Positions 16,569 to 25,500 of a stretch of 64,000 nt of DNA are shown here, piece by piece; position 1 is the stretch's first letter; every line of letters begins with the position of its first letter. The notes beneath the pieces were generated by a model. That model was given only the letters and a program-made list of their open reading frames with translations, was not told the DNA's origin and did not search any database. Source of the stretch: Pseudomonas sp. Marseille-Q3773 (lineage in GTDB: Bacteria > Pseudomonadota > Gammaproteobacteria > Pseudomonadales > Pseudomonadaceae); the NCBI RefSeq assembly GCF_916618955.1, contig NZ_OU745390.1:2604001-2668000 (forward strand). The letters run 5' to 3'. The position numbers and the translations under genes are program-made.

Positions 16569-17774
16569 ATGAACATATACAACGAAATACATTCACTCGC
16601 GCGTGCGGACTTCGAACTTCACCGCCCGAGCGCAGTCACTCATTTCCCACACAGCGTAGTGTGTGGCAGCCGTTGGCACACCTATGGTTCAAGTAGTGGC
16701 TGGTCAGCCTCAGTAGCAACCAGCGCTGTGGGCGAACATTTTGAACGAAAGCACTTCTATTTGGACGTGCCAATACATGACAGGAACAAGTTAGGCGCAG
16801 GGCTGACGCCTGATGAGTTCGGAGCACTTGCCAACGCATTTTCACAGACAGCAATGCCTGATCGAAAAAACTGCCTTCACTCACATACCTTCGATCGCAC
16901 GCATGTCTACAGAGTCCGTGATTTAACCAAATGTGCAATTCCAACGGCATTGATTTCCATTACGCCCTGCAGAAACCCCATTGACAATGAAATCTACCCT
17001 ATACGAGACACCTGTGGATGTAGCGCGCATATAACCGTTGACCGCGCAATACTCGGTGCGCTCAAAGAGGCTATGGAGCGACAATTTTTACTCAGGTTTT
17101 GGCTAACAAAAACTTGCACAGGCAAAATTAACTACAGCGACGCGTGCTCAGCGCTTTCAAATCGACCTAGTCTTGCGCTTTTTAAAGAATTAGGAAAAAC
17201 AGGGGATCTCTGCATTCTGGATCTTACCGATGAGCGCTTCCCTGGCTACTGCATCTTGCTTTGCTATGGCAACCGGAGCGGGAGGAACCAACGCGTCAGA
17301 TATTGTGCGGGCATGGCTTATTCCGACGACCTGAGTAGCGCGCTGGAAAAATCGATAATTGAACTATGGCAAACCTTTCGATTCATGCACTCATTCTACT
17401 TAAGAAACAAAGAACTTAGGGACATCGAAGACCCTTACCTGAAATATTTTCTGGAGAATAATCGCTATAATACTTTTACCGACATCACCACAGATATCGA
17501 AAACGATCCAAATCGAAGTAAACCAACCAACACCTCCCCGCTCACCAGCGCAGCGCTTATCACACGCTTACGAGAGCTACAACTTGATGGCTACCTATAC
17601 CTATCATCCATGAACTCAGCCACGAAAAACCTACATTATTGCAAATATATTTCCCCCTACCTGTTCCTGCACATGAACAACGCCGCCCACTTCAATATCC
17701 AGAACCGCTACTCGAATCAATTTAAAAGGCAGATTATTCCACGACAACTCAGCAGAATGGTACCCTTCCCATGA
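16569..17774 (+). CDS. McbD-like YcaO cyclodehydratase
   Basis: 401 residues (E. coli McbD about 396), starting three bases after the mcbC-like stop. YcaO ATP/Mg motifs are visible: GEHFERK (Glu56, Glu59) and GALKEAMERQ (Glu167, Glu170). The protein ends MVPFP, recalling the proline-rich C-terminal tail that YcaO enzymes insert near the active site. It activates the backbone amide with ATP so that Ser or Cys can cyclise, using McbB for substrate binding. The stop overlaps the next start (ATGA). Confidence 0.88.
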   Translation: MNIYNEIHSLARADFELHRPSAVTHFPHSVVCGSRWHTYGSSSGWSASVATSAVGEHFERKHFYLDVPIHDRNKLGAGLTPDEFGALANAFSQTAMPDRKNCLHSHTFDRTHVYRVRDLTKCAIPTALISITPCRNPIDNEIYPIRDTCGCSAHITVDRAILGALKEAMERQFLLRFWLTKTCTGKINYSDACSALSNRPSLALFKELGKTGDLCILDLTDERFPGYCILLCYGNRSGRNQRVRYCAGMAYSDDLSSALEKSIIELWQTFRFMHSFYLRNKELRDIEDPYLKYFLENNRYNTFTDITTDIENDPNRSKPTNTSPLTSAALITRLRELQLDGYLYLSSMNSATKNLHYCKYISPYLFLHMNNAAHFNIQNRYSNQFKRQIIPRQLSRMVPFP

Positions 17775-18529
17775 CCAGCAGCAATCCACACCTTCCCCCC
17801 AGGGCAAGAAAGCTCTATAACATTTCAATAATTTTAATAAAAGAACACCTTAGAGAACCCTCCAGTCTGTTGTGGACTGCCTTCGCGCCCTGCATGTTGT
17901 TCTTTATCATGAGCCCGGGCTATCTGAGCCCGGACAAAACAACTCAGGCCTATCTATCATACGCTGGTTGGTTTTACGCCTACATTTCAGCAAACGTAGC
18001 TTTTTTTGGCTTCAGCTTTTACCTTATTGGCAGAAGAGAAAGCGGCTTCATCCGCTCGTTTATATATCAAAAGGAATCAATTCGGCTTTTTCTTGCGTCC
18101 CACATGCTCAGCTACTCGCTGCTAAGCCTCATTTATGCTTCTTTATTCTACCTACTCACCAAACCTATGCATGGAAATTATTCAGCGTATGAATACCTCT
18201 ACATAATGGCCTGTTTTTTTACCAGCTACCTGGGTTTTTCCTGTATGGGTTTCGCCATAGCCGCCCTGCCTATCAAATTTGGCACAGCCAGTACCCTTTT
18301 CTCACTTTTATCATTCCTCATGCTGATGTCGAGTTACCTAGGTGCAACCACAGGAAAAGAGCACGAGCAACTGATCGCGCTCGTCAATCCTCTGCACCTG
18401 AGCAATCGAATTTTCCGCGGCGAAATTCCACTACTACTAGCGTTCCCCGCGGCATACCTCCTCTCGCTGACTGGCTTGTACTTGACAGTAAGTCATTTCA
18501 AAGTCCAGCCTATCTGGAGCCGATACTAA
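17771..18529 (+). CDS. McbE-like ABC-2 permease for microcin export
   Basis: 252 residues (E. coli McbE about 247) with six hydrophobic segments at roughly 30-50, 65-90, 110-130, 145-165, 175-195 and 220-242, the usual ABC-2 permease layout. The start overlaps the YcaO stop and the ATPase gene begins immediately after its stop, so the two make one transporter. In the E. coli system McbEF exports the mature microcin and gives partial self-protection. Together with the absence of an McbG-like gene, this may be the main immunity here. Confidence 0.85.
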   Translation: MTSSNPHLPPRARKLYNISIILIKEHLREPSSLLWTAFAPCMLFFIMSPGYLSPDKTTQAYLSYAGWFYAYISANVAFFGFSFYLIGRRESGFIRSFIYQKESIRLFLASHMLSYSLLSLIYASLFYLLTKPMHGNYSAYEYLYIMACFFTSYLGFSCMGFAIAALPIKFGTASTLFSLLSFLMLMSSYLGATTGKEHEQLIALVNPLHLSNRIFRGEIPLLLAFPAAYLLSLTGLYLTVSHFKVQPIWSRY

Positions 18530-19276
18530 ATGCGCACACTTATCATCAACGAGCTATCGTTTTCATACAAAGACAAGCCCTTACTCCACAGCCTCAACCT
18601 GCACCTCTCGTCAGGTGAAGCGGTGGGCATATTAGGATGCAATGGCGCTGGCAAAACGACACTTTTCGATCTCATTTGCAAACTTAGAAAACCTGACCAT
18701 GGAGAAATTCACAACTACGCTAAACACCCGGCTTATCTTACGCAGGTTCTGACGCCACCGCCGCAGCTGCGAATGCTTGAAGTGTATGACCTCATTATCC
18801 ATTTAAATGCCCCGTCAAATCTGTGCCTTTCTGAAGCGCTGCCTCGGCTTAAAGCATGGTCGCCTGAGCTCTGTAAACGCTATTCGGATATTTCCAGAAA
18901 AAAGGCATCTACTTGCAGCTATGGTGAAATCCGCAGTTTTTTCACTCTGACACTGTTACTGATGGGCAGTGATCTGATCATACTTGACGAACCCACGGCT
19001 GGCGTAGACCCGGAGTTTCGACACTTTATCTGGCTTGGAATTAAACACGCTTGCAGCGAAGGGGCCAGTGTCTTGGTTTCATCCCATTACACGCAGGAGA
19101 TCGCGGCCAATTGCAGCCGGTTCTACATGCTCGCCCATCATCAACTTGAAGCGTTCCATAGCGGAAGCCAGTTCCTGGCTCGCTATCAAGCGGCGTCTTG
19201 GGATGAAGCGTTTATCAACGCAACGATGTCGCGGGATAACGTGATGCTGCAAAGCGATAAGCAAGGCAACCTGTAA
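18530..19276 (+). CDS. McbF-like ABC transporter ATPase
   Basis: 248 residues. Walker A is GCNGAGKT (36-43) and Walker B LIILDEP (149-155), followed by the D-loop-like AGVD. The signature motif is degenerate, CSYGE (129-133) in place of LSGGQ. The gene starts directly after the permease stop. Its last residues SDKQGNL and stop codon lie in a mutated copy of the dsbG 3' end, in the same reading frame as dsbG, so the natural C-terminus was probably rewritten at the junction. Confidence 0.88.
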   Translation: MRTLIINELSFSYKDKPLLHSLNLHLSSGEAVGILGCNGAGKTTLFDLICKLRKPDHGEIHNYAKHPAYLTQVLTPPPQLRMLEVYDLIIHLNAPSNLCLSEALPRLKAWSPELCKRYSDISRKKASTCSYGEIRSFFTLTLLLMGSDLIILDEPTAGVDPEFRHFIWLGIKHACSEGASVLVSSHYTQEIAANCSRFYMLAHHQLEAFHSGSQFLARYQAASWDEAFINATMSRDNVMLQSDKQGNL

Positions 19277-19333
19277 AGCCAGCAAGGGACGCCACGGCCG
19301 GAACTGCCGAGCAAGATGCTCGGCAAGCGCTGA
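19256..19333 (+). pseudogene. Duplicated remnant of the dsbG 3' end
   Basis: The 78 bases from GATAAGCAAGGCAACCTG to GGCAAGCGCTGA align without gaps to the end of dsbG (13637-13714) with about a dozen substitutions. In this copy the dsbG codon CAG became TAA, which now ends the McbF-like gene. It marks the right border of the island. Confidence 0.88.
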
Positions 19334-19360
19334 AATAGCGCTTCGCGCGCTTTGCGGCAG

Positions 19361-19474
19361 GCGCGGCCTTGCGTCGCGAAAGGGGCGCAAAACGCCCCCA
19401 ACAGTTCAGCTCTGCCGCAAGTATCGCCGGGGCCACGTTGCGCCCCTTTCGCGACCCAAGGCCGCTCCTGCAGG
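19361..19474. repeat. REP pair (GGCCTTG-GTCGCGA family)
   Basis: Inverted copies built on GCGGCCTTGCGTCGCGAAAG and its complement CTTTCGCGACCCAAGGCCGC flank a short spacer between the island and the end of pvdL. Confidence 0.75.
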
Positions 19475-19514
19475 GCCAGCGACAAGGTCCCAGGCGGCGT
19501 GATAGCGGTGGAAT

Positions 19515-22500
19515 CTACAGCTCTTCGAACGCCGCCATCAGGTCACTCAGCCGGTCGACCTTGGCCTCATCCAGCGCACTGCCCTGCAGGCCCTGCACAT
19601 ATTCGGCCAGCTCCGCCACTGTGCTGCACTCGAACATCGCCCGCAACGGCACGTTCAGTTGCAGCTGCTTCTGCACCCGCGAGGCGATCTGCGTGGCCAG
19701 CAGCGAATGCCCGCCCAGCTCGAAGAAGTTGTCGTGCATCCCCACCCGCTCGACCTTCAGCACATCGGCCCAGATTTCTGCCAGCTGCGCCTCCAGCTCA
19801 TTGCGCGGAGCCTGGTACGCCTGGCTGTACTGGCCGCCGATGTCGATGGCCGGCAAGGCGTTGCGGTCGAGCTTGCCGTTGGCGTTGTGCGGCAGGCTGT
19901 CGAACCAGCCCCAGTGCAGCGGTACCATGTACTCTGGCAACTCGGCCCGCAGGCGCTGCTTGAGCTGCTCCAGCAACGCAGCATCGGCGCTGAAGCCCTG
20001 GTGTGCCACCAGGTAGCCGACCAGATGCTTGCCATTGACGCCCTCCTGCACGCCAACGGCGGCATCGCGGATCTCGACCTGCTCGTGCAGGCGCGCCTCG
20101 ATCTCGCCCAGTTCGATGCGGTAGCCACGAATCTTCACCTGATGGTCGATGCGCCCGATGTACTCGAGCACGCCATCCGGGCGCTGCCGCGCCAGGTCAC
20201 CGGTGCGGTACAAGCGCTCGCCTGCGGCGCCATGGGGATGGGGGACGAACGCCAGCGCGGTACGCACCGGGTCGCCGACATAACCACGGCCGACACCGGT
20301 GCCGGCCACGCACAGCTCACCTACCGCACCCAACGGCACCAACGCCTGCTCCCCGTCGAACAGGTAAAGGCGGTTGTTGTCGGTCGGCCGGCCAATTGGC
20401 AGGTAGCTGCCGTGGGTCGAGGCGGCATCGACGCGGAAGAATGCCACGTCGTCGGAGCATTCCGCCGGGCCGTAGGCGTTGACCAGGCCGATCTGCGGAT
20501 AACGCTGCAACCATTGCCCGGCCAGCTCCGGCGGCATGGCTTCGCCGGTCGGCAGCATCCAGCGCAGGCCGTCGAGGGCCTGGTGGTCGCTGGCCAGCAT
20601 GCCCTGGATCAGCGACGGCACGCTTTCCAGCACGCTGATGCCGGTGGCCTGTACATGCCTCAGCAAGGCCTGTGGGTCATGGGCGATGGCGTTCGGCACG
20701 ATCTCCACCCTGGCACCGAACAGCGGTGCGGCAAGGAACTGCCATACCGAAATGTCGAAGCTCTGCGAGGCGGTCTGGGCGATCACATCGTGCTCAGTAA
20801 GCGCCAGGTAGGGAACCTTGCTCAGCTGGTTGTTGAGCATGCCGCGCTGCTCGACCATCACCCCTTTCGGCAGGCCGGTGGAGCCTGAGGTGTAAATCAC
20901 GTAGGCAAGGTTGCCCGGCGCGCTGTAGATACCGGGGTTGTGGCTGGCCAGCGGGCTGGCCTGGGTGTCTTCCCACACCAGCAACTGCGGGCATGCCGTC
21001 GCCTCCAGCGTTTCCAGCAACTGCCGAGCTTGCCCGGCACAGGCCGCGCTGCACACCAGCACGGGGGTTCGGCTGCGCTGGATGATGCTTTGCAGGCGCG
21101 CCGACGGCAGGCTCGGGTCCAGCGGCAGGTAGCCGGCACCGGCCTTGAAGCTGCCGACGATCATGCCCAGCAATGGCAGCCCGCGCTCGGCCAGCAGCGC
21201 CACTGGCTGGTCAACTCGTACACCCGCCGCAATCAAGGCATGGCCCAGGCGGTTGGCCGCCAGGTTCAACCCGGCATAGTCATAGGTCGCCTCCAGGCAG
21301 CGGGCCACGGTACGTTGCGGGTGTGCTGCGACCTGCGCCTCGAACTGGGCGATGTAGCTCTGCTCCAGCGGGTAGGCCCGCGTGGTGCGGTTGCAGTCCT
21401 CGAGCAGGAAGCGCTGTTCCTCGGCGCCCAGCAACGGCAGCGCACTGACTTCCCCGGCAAAGCCTTGCACCAGCGCCAGCAGCAGGCGCTTGAACTCGGC
21501 CAGCAGGCGCTCGACGGTCGGGTAGTCGAAGTAGCGCTGGTCGAACGACAGGTGCAGGCCAAGCTCATCGCCCGGGTAGCACACCGCCGTCAACGGGAAG
21601 TTGGTGTGGGTGCGGCCCGAGTCGGAACTGGCGTTCAGGTGCTGGGCATGGTCAAGCACGGCGGTTTCGACCGGCGCGTTCTCGAACACGAACAGGCTGT
21701 CGAACAGCGGCTGGCCCTTGGGCAGCTCGCTGCATTCCTGAATCGCCACCAGCGGCAGGTATTCGTACTCGCGCAGTTCCATGTTGCGCTCCAGCAAGCC
21801 TTGCAGCCACTGGCGCACACTGCAGCGCTGGCCGGCCACCGGCAACTGCACCCGCAGGGCGACGCTGTTGATGAACAGGCCGACAGTGCGCTGCATCTGC
21901 GGCAGGCTCACCGGCCGCCCGGCCACGGTCACGCCAAACACCACGTCGCGGTCGCCGCTGTAGCGCGCCAGCACCAAGGCCCAGGCCGCCTGGGCAAACG
22001 TGTTGACGGTAAGCTGGTGGGCCTGGGCCAGTTCACGCAGGCGCACGCCGTCGTCTGTCGCCAGGCGGGTGTAGCAGTCGCCGACGACCATGCCGCTGCC
22101 GGCGTGCTCGTGGCGTAGCGGGCGGTCGCTGGGGATGGCGGTGGCGCGTTCGAAGCCAGCCAGGCTGGCCTGCCACCAGGCGCGGGCATCGTCCAGGCCC
22201 TGGCGTTGCAGCCAGCCGATGTAGTCGCGGTAGCGTGGCGGCACTGGCAGTTGCGCCTGACGGCCCTCACCGAGGGCCTGGTAGATTTCGAAGAAGTCGT
22301 TCATCAACAGCGAGCGGCACCAGGCATCGATCAGGATGTGGTGGTTGCTCATCATGAACCAGTAGCGCTCGTCGGCCACCCGCACCAGGCGCAGGTGGAA
22401 CGGCGCTTCGCTGAGCAAGGCGAAGCCAGCCTCGCGCTCCCGCTTGTGCAGGGCTTGCAGGCGCTGCTCCTGGGCATCCTGGTCGAGGTCGCGCCAGTCC

Positions 22501-25500
22501 TGGTAGTCCAGCGGCGTGTTGCCCGGTTTGTGGATGATCTGCAGCATCGCCTCGCCGGTATTCCAGCTGAACGATGCGCGTAGCGCCTCGTGCCGTGCCA
22601 CCACGGCTTGCCAGGCCTGGGCGAAGCGCTCGGGATCAAGGGCGCTGTTGATGCGATAACGGTCCTGCATGTAGTAGAGGCCGGTGCCCGGCTCCAGCAG
22701 GGTGTGCAACAACATGCCTTCCTGCATCGGCGTCAGCGGGTAGACATCCTCGATCTGCGCAGCCGGCACCGGCAAGGCGTCGATCTGCGCCTGGGTCAGG
22801 TGCGCCAGCGGGAAGTCAGACGGCGTGAAGCTGCCGTTGCCATCGGCCAGGCAATGCTCGACCAGCGCCAGCAGTTCCTGGCGATAGGCCTCGGCCAGGC
22901 TGGCGATGGTGCGCTCGTCATAGCGCTCGGTGCTGAACGTCCAGCGCAACTGCAGGGCGCCGCCATACACCTGGCCATCGACACTCAACCAGTTGGGCAA
23001 CGGCGCATCGGCAGCGTGGGCCTGGCCGGCCGGGGTGTCCAGCGGTTGCAACAGCGCCGCGCTGTCAAACTGCTGGTCGAACTGGCCCAGGTAGTTGAAG
23101 GTGATACGCGCCTGCGGCAAGGCCGCCATCTGCTCGCGCAGCGTCGCCTCGGCCAGGTAGCGCAGCACGCCATAGCCCAGGCCTTTGTGCGGCACCTGGC
23201 GCAGTTGCTCCTTGATGCACTTGATCGAAGCGGCCCGCGCCGCATCGTCCTCGCCCGGCAGCGGGCGCAGGCTGAGTGGGTAGGCATTGGTGAACCAGCC
23301 GACGCTGCGGGTCAGGTCCATGTCTTCGAACAGCCCGTCGCGACCATGGCCCTCCAGTTGCACCAGCACCGCCTCATCGCCGCTCCAGCGGCACAAGGTA
23401 CCCGCCAGCGCGGTCAGCAGCAGGTCGTTGACCTGAGTGTGATACGCCGCCGGCGCCTGCTGCAGCAAGTGCCGGGTCTGCTGCGCATCCAGGCTGATGG
23501 TCAGGGTACGGGCGTGGCGCTGCAGGTTGCCGCCCTGCGGGTGATCGCAGGGCAGTTCGTGGCGCACGCCCGCCAGCTGGTCTTGCCACCAGCCGAGCTC
23601 GTCGCGCAGCGAATCGCTGCCGGCATAGCTGGCCAGGCGGGCCGCCCAGTCGCCCATGGCGTGTGTCTTGGCTGGCAGCGGCTGGCCACGGTACAACGCC
23701 TGCAGGTCCTCCAGCAGCACCCGCCAGGACACGCCATCCACCACCAGGTGATGGATCGCCAGCAACAGGCGCTGGCTGCCCTGCCCGTCACGCACCAGCA
23801 AGGCACGCAGCAGTGGCCCCTGCTGCAGGTCGAGACTGCGTTGCAGGTCGGTGTACAGCGCCTGGCAATCGGCGAAGTCGGCAACCGTCGCGCTCCACAA
23901 CAATTGCCCGGCGTCAGGCTGGGCGTACGCGGCCTGCCAGCGGCCGTTGGCCTGGCTGAAGCGCAGGCGCAGGCTGTCGTGGTGCCGCACCAGGGCGGCG
24001 AGTGCCTGCTCCAGTGCCGCTTCGTCCAGCGTCTGGCGGGCTTGCAGCAATACCGCCTGGTTCCAGTGCTGCGGCTGCGCCAGGTCGGTGTCGAAGAACC
24101 AATGCTGGATCGGGGTCAGGCCGACCTGTCCCTGGCGCAGGTCCTGGTCGATGCTGCTGGTGGCTTCGCTGTGGCGAACGACGGCCGCCAAGGCCTGGAT
24201 GGTCTGGTGCTGGAACAGGTCGCGCGGGGTGAACTGCAAGCCGGCCTGGCGGGCCCGGCTGACCACCTGGATCGACAGGATCGAATCGCCCCCCAGTTCG
24301 AAGAAGTTGTCCTGCACGCCGACCTGGGCAAGGCTCAGCACGTCGCACCAGATCTGCGCCAGTTGCGCTTCAACCGCATTGCCAGGGGCCTGGTAGTGCT
24401 GGCGCGCCTGCTCCAGGTCCGGCAGCGGCAGCGCGCGGCGGTCGAGTTTGCCGTTGCCCATCAGCGGCAGGCGGTCGAGCAGGACCAGGTGCGCAGGCAC
24501 CATGTAGTCCGGCAGGTGCCGTCGGGCATCGGCCTTCACCGCTTCACGCAGCCGGCCCTGGGTCGCGCTGTCGGCCGCCGCCTGCCGGCACACCAGGTAA
24601 CCCACCAGTTGCTTGCCACCCGGTAAATCGAGGGCCAGCACCACGGCTTCGTCGACGTCGGCATGCGCCTGCAGGCGGCTTTCGATTTCCCCGAGTTCGA
24701 TGCGGAAGCCGCGGATCTTCACCTGTTGGTCGGCACGGCCAACGTACTCGACCAGGCCATCGCTGCCCAGGCGCACCAGGTCACCGGTGCGGTACAGGCG
24801 CCCTCCTGCGCCGCTGAACGGGTCGGCGACGAAGCGCTCGGCACTGAGCCCGGGGCGGTCGTGGTAACCCTGGGCCAGGCCGGCACCACCGACATACAGC
24901 TCGCCGATGCCGCCTTGCGGCAACAGGGCAAGGTTTTCGTCGAAGATATAGGCCGTGCGGCTGCCGACGACACGGCCAATCGGCACGCTGCCGAGGTCTG
25001 CCGGCAACGTTTCCGGCGCCAGGCAGGCCAGCGGCATGACCACGGTTTCGGTCGGGCCGTAGGCGTTGAACAGCTGCTGCGGCGCAAAGGCCTGGCGAAT
25101 ACGCTGCACATGCTCGCCGGTCAACGCTTCGCCACCGGTGATCACCAGGCGTACCGGCAACTGCTCGCCCTGCCCGGCCAGGTACTGCGCCAACTGGCTG
25201 CCATAGCTGGGCGTGAAGCCGAGGATACTGACCTGTTGTTCACGCACCAGCTGGCAGATGTCTTCTGCGTCCCACTGCCCCTGGGCGCGCAGCACTACAC
25301 GCGCGCCGCACAGCAGCGGCACCCACAGGCGCTCGCTGGCAGCATCGAAGTTGATCGAGTAGAAGTGCAGCTCGCAGTCGTGACTGCGCATGCCAAATGC
25401 CGAGATCACCGCCTGGCAGTGCATGGCGAATTCGCCATGGCTGACGATTACCCCCTTGGGCTTGCCGGTGGAGCCCGAGGTATAGATCAGGTAGGCCTGA

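Larger units (their letters stand above)
14266..19276 (+). mobile_element. Acquired island carrying a microcin B17-like (azole peptide) operon
   Basis: Six genes run in one direction with overlaps or tiny gaps: precursor, McbB-, McbC-, McbD-, McbE- and McbF-like. The DNA is far more AT-rich than its surroundings (for example 21 G/C of 60 at 15181-15240 against 43 of 60 at 25681-25740). The island is bounded on the left by a copy of the pvdL 3' end and on the right by a copy of the dsbG 3' end, while intact dsbG and pvdL lie outside. No transposase, integrase or attachment site is seen, so homologous recombination is the likely route. Confidence 0.85.

Noticed and set aside
14266..19514. Insertion sequence or prophage as vehicle of the island
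   Set aside because: No transposase, integrase, terminal inverted repeats or tRNA attachment site is present; the borders are duplicated gene ends.
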